DNA of 64,000 bases from assembly GCA_036351775.1 (NCBI GenBank), contig JAZBPX010000064.1, positions 256,759 through 320,758 on the forward strand, read 5' to 3'. The stretch comes from Pacificimonas sp036351775. Its GTDB lineage: Bacteria; Pseudomonadota; Alphaproteobacteria; Sphingomonadales; Sphingomonadaceae. The translations under genes and the position numbers were made by a program. The notes under the pieces are model-generated. The model saw only the letters and a program-made list of their open reading frames with translations, did not search any database and was not told where the DNA came from. Below, piece by piece: positions 17,709 to 26,464 of this stretch (the first letter of the stretch is position 1; each line of letters opens with the position of its first letter).

Positions 17709-19967
17709 CTAATCGGCGACCGGGGGGCTGAGCGGTACGGCGATGGCTGCCGGATAGCCTGACGCCGCGACGCGCCGCCTGAGGGTCTCGGCGGCGGCCG
17801 CACCCTCGACGGGGCCTAGGCGGACGACCGAAAGGCCGTCGCGGACGACGAGCGCGCCGGGCGCGAGTGGTGCGAGTTCGGCCAGCACGTCGGCGGCTTC
17901 GGCGGGGTCGGCGTAGCCTGCGACGTCGACAGCGTAGTCCGCGGTGTCGGCGGGCAGCGCACTCGGCGGGACGGTGTCGAGATAGGTCCTGAGGACGCGG
18001 TCGAGCGCAGGCTCGGCGTCCGGGTCCTGCGACAGCTGGGCGGCGCGCTGGTAATCGTAGCGCTGGGCCGCGATGGCCTGCGCGTCGGCACGGTTCGCAA
18101 TGATGCGCGGGCGGATGAAGACCATCAGGTTGGTCTGCACCTGCTCGCGCGACCGGCTGGTGAACAGTTCGCCGAGGAGGGGGATGTCGCCGAGCAGCGG
18201 GATCTTCTCGATGGTGGCGCGCTCATTCTCGTCGAGGAGACCGCCGAGCGCGACGATATCGCCGTCATCGACCGTGATGGTGGTCTCGATCTCGCGCGTG
18301 TTGAGGACAAGGTCGGCGGACCCGCGCGCGACCGGCCCGGCGATCGAGGACACCTCCTGCTTCAGGAACAGCTTCACCGCGCCGCCCGCGTTGATCTGGG
18401 GCCGCACCTCAAGCTGGATGCCGACCTTCTGCCGCTCGACGGTGCGGAAGGCATTGTCGAAATCGGGGGACAGCGCCTCGCCGGTGGTGACGGGCACCTC
18501 CTGCCCGACGAGGTAGCGCGCCTCCTGGTTGTCCATGGTCATCAGCGACTGGACGCTGAGGACGTTGGAATTCGTGTCGGACTTCACCGCGTTCAGGATC
18601 GCGCCGAAGATCGTGTCGCCCTCGACGCCGCCAACGCCGAACAGGCCGCCGGTCGCGCCGAGAAGCTGGGCCGCGGCGGCCTGCTGCAGCGTGTCGGCGA
18701 GGTTCGTGGTGCCGGTCTGCGAGATGACCTCGCCGTCGACGGTTATGGTCTGGTTCTCAAGCTGGGTCGCGCCGATCGCGCCGCCGATGGCGAGCGGGTT
18801 GAGGACCGAATTGGAATAGTTGGTGGACGCGAAGGGTACCGTACCGTCGAGGCCCGCGAGCAGGAACTCGACGCCGAGCGCGCGGGCGGCATTGTCCGAG
18901 ACTTCGGCGACGATGGCCTCGACGAGGACCTGATCGCGCGGGACATCGAGCTGGCGGAGAACTTCGCCGAGCGTGCGCTGGATGTCGGGCGGGGCGGAGA
19001 TGATGATGGCGTTCGCGCCCTCATAGCGGGCGATGACGGCGCGGGCCGGTTCACCGCCCGCGGGCGTCACTACATTCGCAGCGCCTGCCGGTTCGCCATC
19101 ATCCGCCTCGGCAACGACGGTGGCGACGCTGGTGGTCTGGCCGGCAATCTGCTGCAGGACCGGCAGCAGCAGCTCCGCATCGGCATGTTCGAGATAGTGG
19201 ACGCGGACGTCGGCGCCGAGGGCGGCGCGGGTGTCGAGTTCGGCGACGAGGCTCGCAAGCTCCGCCACACGCGCCGGATCGCCGCGCAGGACAAGGGAGT
19301 TGGAGCTGTCGACGGGAACCGCGCTGACGTTGCTCTCCCCGCCCGCGCGCGCGATGTCCGCGAGTGCCGCCGCCATCTCCCGCGCGCCCGCATTGGTCAG
19401 CGGCACGAGGCGGAGCGTGCTGTTGTCGCGGTCGAGTTCGCCGATCACGCCGAGGATGCGGGCGAGGTTGTCCTGATAATCGGCGATCACGAGCGAATCG
19501 CCCGTGCCGCTGGCGGTGACCTGGCCCTCACCGCTGACGAGGGGCGCGACGGCCTCGAGCGCCTGGCTGGCGGTGATGCGGTCGAGCTGGATGACGCGGG
19601 TCACGAAGCGCCCGCCGCCGCCAAGCGCGGGCTGGCGCGCCGCCCCGGCCGCCTGCGCGATGCGAAGGCCGCCGCCGCTGAGCGGGATGGCGACGAGGCC
19701 GTTCGCGCGCAGGGTCTCTAGGAACACCTCGAAATATTCGGAGCGGCTAAGCGGCTGTTCGGTGATGACCGATACGGTGCCCTCAACGCCCGGATCGACG
19801 ATGATGTTGCGGCCGGTCACGCGCGCCGCATCCTCGATGAAGGCGCGAATGTCGGCGTCGCGCAGGTTCAGATATTGCTGCGCCAGGCCCGGTGCCGAGA
19901 GGCCGACGAGCGCGAACGCGGACAAGAGGGCCATGCCGAGGCGGAGAGGGGCGCGGAACAGGGTCAT
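17709..19967 (-). CDS. gspD: Type II secretion secretin D with a SPOR-like C-terminal end
   Basis: A 752-residue outer-membrane secretin. A signal peptide ends in GLSAPGLAQ. The N0 domain (YLNLRDADIRAFIEDAARV) follows, then three N-type repeats, then the secretin core with VPVTTGEALSP, LEVRPQINAGGAVKLFL and VALGGLLDENE, ending near FIRPRIIANRADA (about residue 620). Beyond this, where the S-domain that binds a pilotin would be, there is a linker and then residues about 676-752 (17709-17942) that read like a SPOR domain: YAVDVAGYADPAEAADVLAE, LVVRDGLSVVRLGPVEG, LRRRVAASGYPA. The pore function is sure; the SPOR reading is inference. No gspS pilotin was found in the window. Confidence 0.94.
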   Translation of the reverse strand: MTLFRAPLRLGMALLSAFALVGLSAPGLAQQYLNLRDADIRAFIEDAARVTGRNIIVDPGVEGTVSVITEQPLSRSEYFEVFLETLRANGLVAIPLSGGGLRIAQAAGAARQPALGGGGRFVTRVIQLDRITASQALEAVAPLVSGEGQVTASGTGDSLVIADYQDNLARILGVIGELDRDNSTLRLVPLTNAGAREMAAALADIARAGGESNVSAVPVDSSNSLVLRGDPARVAELASLVAELDTRAALGADVRVHYLEHADAELLLPVLQQIAGQTTSVATVVAEADDGEPAGAANVVTPAGGEPARAVIARYEGANAIIISAPPDIQRTLGEVLRQLDVPRDQVLVEAIVAEVSDNAARALGVEFLLAGLDGTVPFASTNYSNSVLNPLAIGGAIGATQLENQTITVDGEVISQTGTTNLADTLQQAAAAQLLGATGGLFGVGGVEGDTIFGAILNAVKSDTNSNVLSVQSLMTMDNQEARYLVGQEVPVTTGEALSPDFDNAFRTVERQKVGIQLEVRPQINAGGAVKLFLKQEVSSIAGPVARGSADLVLNTREIETTITVDDGDIVALGGLLDENERATIEKIPLLGDIPLLGELFTSRSREQVQTNLMVFIRPRIIANRADAQAIAAQRYDYQRAAQLSQDPDAEPALDRVLRTYLDTVPPSALPADTADYAVDVAGYADPAEAADVLAELAPLAPGALVVRDGLSVVRLGPVEGAAAAETLRRRVAASGYPAAIAVPLSPPVAD

Positions 19968-19970
19968 GGC

Positions 19971-20762
19971 CTAGGGCACCCTTACGGTGAGGGGGACCTG
20001 CGTCCCGCGGCGCTCAAGCACCAGCGCCAGTGTGTCGCCGGAGCGGGCCGACGCGAACAGCCGCCGCGCCTCTGCCGGCGTCGAGACCGTCTGCCCGTTC
20101 AGGGAGATCAGCGCATCGCCCGCCTGCAGCCCGCTGCGCCGGAAGATATCGCCGCTGCCGCCCGGCTGCACGATCAGGCCGCCGCCCTCTCTCACGGACA
20201 GGGCAATCTCACGCTCCATCGCGGCGGCCTCATCCCTCTGCGGACCCGTGGAAGGTGAGGCCCCCGACGCGCCGCCGACACGGACCGCCGGTTCGCTTTC
20301 GTCGAGGTAAAGCGCCTCTTCCGCGCCGCCGCGCGCCAGGACGACATGATCGCGCTCGACGCGGAGGAGCGACAGGCCGCGCAGGATCTCGTCGCCGACG
20401 GCATAGCTACGCTGCGGCTGGTCCTCGCCGCCGATGATCGCGGAGCCGCGACCGGTTGCCCGGTCCTCCCGCACGCCGAACAGGCTGAGGTCGCTCGCCG
20501 ATACGGCGAGCGCGCCGCCGTTCGACCGGAAACCGAACACGGCATCGAGGCCGGTGAACTGGGTTGCCTGCGCGCCGGGCACGGTGACGTTCGCACGCCA
20601 GACGCCCAGCGGACCAATGGGCGCGAGCGCAGCCCAGAACAGAGCGGCGATCGCGGCGGCCAGAAGCGCCATCGCCGCCAGTTCGGCAGCGCTGTAGATG
20701 GCGCGCACGCCAAAGCGCCGCTCCGTCTGCCTACTCGCTGTCGTCATGGTCCCCGCCTGCAT
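19971..20762 (-). CDS. gspC: Type II secretion system protein C
   Basis: A 263-residue inner-membrane protein that links the platform to the secretin. One membrane helix (about 25-50) is followed by the homology region (FGVREDRATGRGSAII, QRSYAVGDEI, ERDHVVLARGGAEEAL) and a C-terminal PDZ domain (LQAGDALISLNGQTVSTPAEA). It is the first gene of the operon and is 3 bases from gspD. ATG 20762 and ATG 20747 are both possible starts; neither ribosome binding site is clearly better, and the longer is given. Confidence 0.92.
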   Translation of the reverse strand: MQAGTMTTASRQTERRFGVRAIYSAAELAAMALLAAAIAALFWAALAPIGPLGVWRANVTVPGAQATQFTGLDAVFGFRSNGGALAVSASDLSLFGVREDRATGRGSAIIGGEDQPQRSYAVGDEILRGLSLLRVERDHVVLARGGAEEALYLDESEPAVRVGGASGASPSTGPQRDEAAAMEREIALSVREGGGLIVQPGGSGDIFRRSGLQAGDALISLNGQTVSTPAEARRLFASARSGDTLALVLERRGTQVPLTVRVP

Positions 20763-20921
20763 GGAAGCCCCAATTCTCTAGGGTTGCATTATGACAAAGC
20801 TGCGACGGGCTAAACCCCTGTTCCCCCTAAGGGCGCGGCGGGCGGTGCCTCGGACGCCGAAGTCCTCCGCTTCGCCAAGCCCGTTTCCGGTAGCAGACCC
20901 GTGCGATATAGGACCGGCGCA

Positions 20922-21617
20922 ATGCCCTGCCCTGCCCGATCCATAACCCTGATGGCCCTTCTGCTGACCGCCTGCAGCGCGGAGCAGCCGTCGATAATGG
21001 CGGAAGGCAGGTCGGCAGACGAACGCGAGGCGGTTTCGGCCGGTTCCGCGGCGGTGCCGGTCGAGGGCGGGGGTGCGCCTGTCGCGGCAGCCCCCTTCCC
21101 CGCCGATATCCGTCTCGTCGGCCTGTCCGGCGGCGGCGCGGACGGCGGCGTTATCCTCGGCATGGGCGAAGAGCGCCAGCGTTACCTCGCCGTTGGACAG
21201 CGCCTGGATGCGGGCTGGGAGCTCTCCCGCATCGACGGCCGGACGGCGATCTTTACCGCGAGCGGTTCGGGCGCGGAGCAGCGCCTGGACCTGCCGGACA
21301 GGGGAACGCGCGAACCCGCAGCCCGGCAGGAATCCCCTTCCGGCTCTGACAGCGATCTGCGCGCCCGCCTGAGGCTTGAGATGGAGCCCGCGACGGGCAG
21401 CGGCGGCGAGCGAGCACACCGTTTCGCCGGAGAGCCGCCCGCGGCCTTCGCGCGCGCGGGCGTCAAACGGGGCGATATCCTAATCAGCTATGACGGCGAA
21501 TCCTTCGACCGGGGCGAGGATATCGGCGACCTGCTCTTCATCCTGAACGAGCGCGGACGCGTACCCATCCGAATCGAACGCGACGGACGCGCGCTGGACC
21601 TGACCGTTCGCAACTGA
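20922..21617 (+). CDS. GspC-like lipoprotein with homology region and PDZ domain
   Basis: A 231-residue predicted lipoprotein. MPCPARSITLMALLLTAC ends in a lipobox with the acylated Cys at residue 18. The rest follows the plan of GspC: a segment like the homology region (IRLVGLSGGGADGGVIL, RYLAVGQRLDAGWEL, GRTAIFTASGSGAEQ), a linker of low complexity, and a C-terminal PDZ-like half (ARAGVKRGDILISYDGESF, PIRIERDGRALDL). It is divergent from gspC, 159 bases away. The likely role is in the type II secretion machine or its substrate choice, but as a lipoprotein it would be anchored by lipid instead of a membrane helix. The GspC relation is read from pattern, not from a search. Confidence 0.78.
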   Translation: MPCPARSITLMALLLTACSAEQPSIMAEGRSADEREAVSAGSAAVPVEGGGAPVAAAPFPADIRLVGLSGGGADGGVILGMGEERQRYLAVGQRLDAGWELSRIDGRTAIFTASGSGAEQRLDLPDRGTREPAARQESPSGSDSDLRARLRLEMEPATGSGGERAHRFAGEPPAAFARAGVKRGDILISYDGESFDRGEDIGDLLFILNERGRVPIRIERDGRALDLTVRN

Positions 21618-21831
21618 GCGGCTGGCCGAGCCTGTGGATAACCCGGCCGAATGTGTCGGTTCTGTTTCAGAATGGTTGCGGGTTGATGAAGATTTGCCCG
21701 TTTCGCGCCCGCCCCGCGATTCTGTCACAAAAGTCACATCCGGCCCACCTACCCGGCCCCGGCGTGGCGATGAGGGGCTGTCCCCTTGTCGGCCGCACGA
21801 GATTTTCCGTGATCCCGAAAAGGTGGCCTTC

Positions 21832-23385
21832 ATGTCTTACACCCGTTCACTCCTTCTTCTTGGTTCCGCTGTCGCGCTCGCCAGCTGCGGTGCCGATGAC
21901 GTCGCGTCCCCCGGCGGCGGCGTAATCGTCGTCCCGGCCCCGACGCCGACGCCGACCCCCACACCGACCCCGACGCCGACGCCCACGCCGACCCCCACGC
22001 CCACCCCGACGGGCGGCGCTGCGGACAGCTGCCCGACCGGCACCATCGATACGGGTGAAATCCTCGATTACGGCACCGCGTCCGACACCGACGACGCCCG
22101 CGTCTGCCAGCTTTCCGGCACGCTGACCGACAATCTGCGCCTGCGCGCGGTTTCCGGTACCGTCTACTCACTGTCCGGCCGTGTGCAGATCGGCACCGAC
22201 GCCGGTCCGACCGACAACCCGACGCCGGGTTCGCAGACGGCGGCCCTGACGATCGATCCGGGCGTCGTGCTGTTCGGCTCCTCGGGCGCTGACTTCCTGC
22301 TCGTTAATCGCGGCTCTCAGCTGTTCGTGAACGGCACCGCGGACCGCCCGGTCATCATGACCTCCCGCTCCAACATGGAGGGGAACACCACCGCCGATTC
22401 CATCGGTCAGTGGGGCGGCGTCGTGATCCTTGGCCGCGCGCCTTTCTCCGACTGCGGCGGTGCCGGCACCGTTGGCGGCAACGAGAACTGCACCGGCGCC
22501 GTGGAAGGCACCTCCGGCGCGTTCTTTGGCGGCAACCTGCCGGGCGACAGCTCCGGCTCGATCCGCTACCTGCAGGTCCGCTATCCGGGCTTCGAAGTCA
22601 CCGAGGGCAACGAGCTGAACGGCATCACGATGGCAGGCGTCGGTTCAGGCACCACCTTCGAATATGTCCAGATCGCCAACTCCTCCGATGACGGCCTCGA
22701 GAATTTCGGCGGCACGTTCAACGCGAAGTACCTGGCGCTGACCGGCAATGACGATGACAGCTTCGACACCGACTCCGGTTATCGCGGTTTCACGCAGTTC
22801 GTGGTCATCACCCAGCGCGATGCTGGCGGCGACCGTGCCTGGGAAGCGGACTCCGGCGGTGACGAGAACTTCCTGCCGCGGCAGTTCTCGCGCCTCGTCA
22901 ACTTCACCGTGCAGGCGAATGACGGCAACGCCATCCTGCTGCGCGGCGGCGGCGACTACAGCCTGATCAACGGCGTGATCGTCGGCGACAGCTGCATCGA
23001 CGTCGACGGCAACACCACGGTCCAGGCCGCGGACGATACGCTGCAGGAGGCCGGCCCGCCGACCTTCGCTTCGGTCGTCCTCGACTGCGCCGAGCCGTTC
23101 TCCGACGATGACGACGGCATCGACGAAAGCGCGCTGTTCCCGACGGACGGCAACAACGTCGTCGACTATGACAACACGCTGACCGGCGACTTCGGCCTCG
23201 TGAACGGACCCAATGAAGATGCGGTCACGGCGTTCGACGTGACGACGCTCAGCGACTTCCTGACCAGCGTCGATTACATCGGTGCCGTCGAACAGGGCGC
23301 AACGCCTTGGTTCAATGGCTGGACCTGCGACATAGGCGGTGTCGGCTCGTGCGCCGCGCGCCCGCAGACGCAAGCCGACGACTAA
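21832..23385 (+). CDS. Lipoprotein with Pro-Thr linker and beta-helix-like domain
   Basis: A 517-residue lipoprotein. Signal sequence MSYTRSLLLLGSAVALAS ends at a lipobox Cys (residue 19). A Pro-Thr linker of 12 repeats (residues 37-60) follows, then a long domain rich in Asp, Gly and Thr with rung-like repeats (NGTADRPVIMTSRSN, SGSIRYLQVRYPGFEV, TTFEYVQIANSSDDGLENFGG) that suggest a parallel beta-helix. A Cys pair near the C-terminus (CDIGGVGSC) may form a disulfide. The linker and lipid anchor suggest display on the cell surface. It sits between a type II secretion locus and a TonB receptor on the same strand as the latter, which suggests a receptor-lipoprotein pair. No enzyme motif was recognised. 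AAAAGGTGG precedes the start. Confidence 0.85.
   Translation: MSYTRSLLLLGSAVALASCGADDVASPGGGVIVVPAPTPTPTPTPTPTPTPTPTPTPTPTGGAADSCPTGTIDTGEILDYGTASDTDDARVCQLSGTLTDNLRLRAVSGTVYSLSGRVQIGTDAGPTDNPTPGSQTAALTIDPGVVLFGSSGADFLLVNRGSQLFVNGTADRPVIMTSRSNMEGNTTADSIGQWGGVVILGRAPFSDCGGAGTVGGNENCTGAVEGTSGAFFGGNLPGDSSGSIRYLQVRYPGFEVTEGNELNGITMAGVGSGTTFEYVQIANSSDDGLENFGGTFNAKYLALTGNDDDSFDTDSGYRGFTQFVVITQRDAGGDRAWEADSGGDENFLPRQFSRLVNFTVQANDGNAILLRGGGDYSLINGVIVGDSCIDVDGNTTVQAADDTLQEAGPPTFASVVLDCAEPFSDDDDGIDESALFPTDGNNVVDYDNTLTGDFGLVNGPNEDAVTAFDVTTLSDFLTSVDYIGAVEQGATPWFNGWTCDIGGVGSCAARPQTQADD
21940..22011 (+). repeat. Tandem CCN-ACN hexamer repeat (12 Pro-Thr units)
   Basis: Seventy-two bases of a near-perfect 6-base repeat (CCGACG with third-position variants) encode twelve Pro-Thr pairs within the lipoprotein gene. 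Its length can change by slippage without shifting the frame, which would only lengthen or shorten the linker. Confidence 0.9.
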
Positions 23386-23405
23386 GGCCGCTCGCGGTTT
23401 GATCA

Positions 23406-23446
23406 GGGCGGCGGTCTCCTCCGGGTGGCCGCCGCCCTTCTTTCTC
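23406..23446 (+). terminator. Hairpin with T-rich tail between lipoprotein and TonB receptor genes
   Basis: GGGCGGCGG (23406-23414) pairs perfectly with CCGCCGCCC (23429-23437) across a 14-base loop, followed by TTCTTTCTCT. It looks like an intrinsic terminator 20 bases after the lipoprotein stop. As the receptor starts only 24 bases further on with no clear promoter, it may act as a partial terminator that sets the ratio of the two products. Confidence 0.7.
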
Positions 23447-23469
23447 TAGCTTCCTGGGAATTCCTAGCG

Positions 23470-26370
23470 ATGACCAAACGACTTTCCGCTGCCAGCATCC
23501 TGATGCTGACGACAGCCCTTTCGGCGCCCGCCCTTCTCGGCTTCGCGGCCGAGGCGCAGACGCAGTCGACCACGACCGCGACGCCCGCTCAGCCGAGCGA
23601 TGAAAATCTCGAAACGACGATTGAGGATGTCGATACGGTAACGCCCGGTGCGGCGGACGAGGCCCCCGATGCCGCTGATGATCTCGGCGAGCCGATCAGT
23701 CCGCCGGTCGAGGTGTCCGGACCGACAGGCGGCGGCGATGGCAGCGTCATCGTGATCCAGGGCCGCTTCATTCCGGAGCCGGTCCGCGCCTCCTCCGAGG
23801 TTCTGAACGTCCTTAGCGCCGAGGACATCGCGCGCACGGGCGAGGGCGACATCGCCTCCGCGCTGCAGCGCGTGACGGGCCTCAGCCTCGTTGGCGGCCG
23901 CTTCGTCTATGTGCGCGGCCTTGGTGAGCGCTACTCGCTCGCGCTCCTCAACGGGTCGCCGCTGCCGAGCCCGGAGCCGCTGCGCCGCGTCGTTCCGCTC
24001 GATATTTTTCCAACGAGCGTCATCGCCTCCTCGGTCGTGCAGAAGTCCTATTCCGTCGCCTATCCCGGTGAATTCGGCGGCGGCGTGATCAACCTGACGA
24101 CGCCCTCCATCCCCGAAGAGACGTTCCTGACCGTCGGCGGTTCACTCGGCGGCAATTCGCAGACGACGTTCGAGACGGGCTATACCTATTTCGGCTCCGA
24201 CCTCGACTTCCTCGGCTTCGACGACGGGTCGCGCGACATTCCCGTGCCGCTGCAGAACGTCATCGACGGTGTCCTCAACCCCGAAACGACGGTCACGCCG
24301 GCGCAGCTGACATCCGCCACGCTGTCCCTGAACAATGCGTCCACCTCGCTGATCCAGCGCAACAACGACATTCCCATGAACGGCGCGCTCGACATCAGCT
24401 TCGGCACCGCCATCGACATCGGTTCGGACCGCCTCGGCATCATTGCCACGGCGGGCTGGGACAATAGCTGGGAAACGCGCGGCGGCACGGAGCAGTTCGT
24501 CACCGGCGTCAGCCAGGATGCCGACGGCAACCCGGCGCTGATCGCCCGCGACGGCGAGGATTTCCGCTTCCTGGAAACCAACAACCGCATCGTCGTGAAC
24601 GGCCTTCTCGGCCTCGCCTACGAGTTCGGCGAACACAACATCAAGTGGACGAACCTCTATATCCGCGACTCGCTGAAGGAGGCGCGGATCTCCGTCGGCA
24701 CCGACGGCGTGCAGGTCGACCCGGACATCGTCGTGAACCGCTCGCAGCTGAACTGGTTCGAGCGCCAGCTGATCGACACGCAAGTCGTCGCCGAGTTCGA
24801 GTTTGACGAGTTCTCCTTCGACGTGCGCGGCACCTATGCGAACACGCAGCGCGAGGCGCCCTATGAGCGGTCCTTCACCTATGCGTTCGACGACCGGATC
24901 ACTGCCAATTTCGATCCGACCACCGTGCCGGAACTGGTCGCACAGGGCATTACCGAGCCGGTGGTCATCGACGGCGTGTTCGTCAACGACCTGACCTCTC
25001 CGGGTCAGGACGCCCGCCTCGCCTTCTCCGACCTGTCAGAGGATATCTATGCGGGCGCTACGGACGTGTCCTACATCCTGCCGACGGACCGAGAGATCAT
25101 CCTGTCCGCCGGTGCCGCCTATACCGAGACTCAGCGCGAGTCGGAGCGCTTCGGCTTTCGCTATGTCCGCGGCGCGAATACGGAGCCGTTCCCGGACACG
25201 ATCCGCCAGCTTCGTCCCGATTTCCTGCTGTCCGATTTCGTCGTGTCGACCTTCGGCGTGACGCTGCAGCCGACCTTCGCGGCGAGCCAGGAGGTTGTGC
25301 GTTACGAGGCGAGCCTCGAAACGGTCGGCGCCTACGCACAGGTCGAGGCCGAGGTCGCCGACTTCGTCCGCGCCACTGTCGGCGTCCGTTACGAGGACTC
25401 CACGCAGCAGGTCGACGCCTTCGACCTGAACGGCCTCTTGATTCAGACGTCCATCGAGGAGGATTACTTCCTCCCCGCCGGTACGCTGACCTGGAACTTC
25501 GCCGATGACATGCAGCTGCGCTTCGCCGCGTCGAAGACCATCGCCCGCCCGCAGTTCCGCGAGCTGGCGCCGCAGCAGTTTCTCGACAACGAATCGAACC
25601 GCGTGTTCATCGGCAACCAGTTCCTGGAAGATTCCGAACTGCTGAACTTCGAGGGCCGCTATGAATGGTACCCGGCGCGCAACGACCGCGTCAGCTTCGC
25701 GGCCTTCTACAAGGAAATCGACAACCCCATCGAGGCGGTCGCCACGGTTCAGGGCCAGACGTTCTTCACCACCTTCTCGAATGCGCCGGAAGCAACGCTG
25801 TTCGGGATCGAGGCCGAGGTGCAGAAATATTTCCCGCTTTATGACTGGGGCTTCGAGGACGGCTTATTGTCCAGCCGTAACTTCGTTGTCGTGGCCAACT
25901 ACACCTACACCGACTCAGAGGTGACTGTGGGTGCGGACGATCAGGTCATCTCCAACGAGACCGGCCAGCCCATCCCGGCCACCACCTTCTTCATCGATGG
26001 TGAGCCGCTGGTGGGTCAGTCGGACCATCTGGCGAACCTGCAGATCGGCTTCGAGGACGAGGACACGCTGTCACAGCAGACGATCCTCCTCAGCTACGCC
26101 TCCGAGCGCGTGACTAGCCGCTTCACCGGCGGCCTGCCGGGCGGCGAGCGGGTCGCCATCCCGTTCGTGGAAGATCCCGGCATCGACCTCGATATCGTCA
26201 TCCGCCAGGGCCTTGAACTCGGCGGCGTGAACTTCGAGGCGAAGCTCGAGGCGCGGAACCTGCTTGGTGAAGATTATGAGGAGTTCCAGGAGCTCGGTGA
26301 CAGCCGAATCGACCGGAACGTCTTCGAGCGCGGCCAGAGCTACTCCTTCGGTCTCGCCGTTACCTTCTAA
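23470..26370 (+). CDS. TonB-dependent outer-membrane receptor
   Basis: A 966-residue TonB-dependent receptor for energy-driven uptake across the outer membrane. A signal peptide (about residues 1-35, ending in AEA) is followed by an acidic low-complexity stretch, then the plug domain: ASSEVLNVLSAEDIAR, GDIASALQRVTGLSLVGGRFVYVRGLGERYS and the VVQKSYSVAYPGEFGGGVINL end. The barrel follows and ends in the Phe needed for assembly (SYSFGLAVTF). Nothing shows the ligand. The start at 23470 is preferred over an upstream in-frame ATG that would place extra residues before the signal peptide. It is downstream of the beta-helix-like lipoprotein, suggesting the two work as a pair. Long plugs of the GxxVNL type often serve glycans or organic ligands in Sphingomonadales, but that is inference. 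Confidence 0.92.
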   Translation: MTKRLSAASILMLTTALSAPALLGFAAEAQTQSTTTATPAQPSDENLETTIEDVDTVTPGAADEAPDAADDLGEPISPPVEVSGPTGGGDGSVIVIQGRFIPEPVRASSEVLNVLSAEDIARTGEGDIASALQRVTGLSLVGGRFVYVRGLGERYSLALLNGSPLPSPEPLRRVVPLDIFPTSVIASSVVQKSYSVAYPGEFGGGVINLTTPSIPEETFLTVGGSLGGNSQTTFETGYTYFGSDLDFLGFDDGSRDIPVPLQNVIDGVLNPETTVTPAQLTSATLSLNNASTSLIQRNNDIPMNGALDISFGTAIDIGSDRLGIIATAGWDNSWETRGGTEQFVTGVSQDADGNPALIARDGEDFRFLETNNRIVVNGLLGLAYEFGEHNIKWTNLYIRDSLKEARISVGTDGVQVDPDIVVNRSQLNWFERQLIDTQVVAEFEFDEFSFDVRGTYANTQREAPYERSFTYAFDDRITANFDPTTVPELVAQGITEPVVIDGVFVNDLTSPGQDARLAFSDLSEDIYAGATDVSYILPTDREIILSAGAAYTETQRESERFGFRYVRGANTEPFPDTIRQLRPDFLLSDFVVSTFGVTLQPTFAASQEVVRYEASLETVGAYAQVEAEVADFVRATVGVRYEDSTQQVDAFDLNGLLIQTSIEEDYFLPAGTLTWNFADDMQLRFAASKTIARPQFRELAPQQFLDNESNRVFIGNQFLEDSELLNFEGRYEWYPARNDRVSFAAFYKEIDNPIEAVATVQGQTFFTTFSNAPEATLFGIEAEVQKYFPLYDWGFEDGLLSSRNFVVVANYTYTDSEVTVGADDQVISNETGQPIPATTFFIDGEPLVGQSDHLANLQIGFEDEDTLSQQTILLSYASERVTSRFTGGLPGGERVAIPFVEDPGIDLDIVIRQGLELGGVNFEAKLEARNLLGEDYEEFQELGDSRIDRNVFERGQSYSFGLAVTF

Positions 26371-26393
26371 GGACGCCGATCCTCAAAGGATTT

Positions 26394-26432
26394 GGGGGGG
26401 CTGGTACCGGACGGTATCGGCCCCCTTTTCGT
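26394..26432 (+). terminator. Intrinsic terminator after the TonB receptor gene
   Basis: GGGGGC-TG-GTACC pairs with GGTAT-CG-GCCCCC around a short loop and is followed by TTTTCGTTTC. It lies 24 bases after the receptor stop and would end the lipoprotein-receptor transcript. Confidence 0.75.
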
Positions 26433-26464
26433 TTCAAAGTCCTGCTAGACGCCGCGCCCGCCCT

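Noticed and set aside
15888..17762. Very long open frame on the plus strand opposite gspE and gspF
   Set aside because: It is antisense to two certain genes, has a shadow composition rich in Arg, Gly and Asp with no motif, and is a common product of high-GC codon bias.
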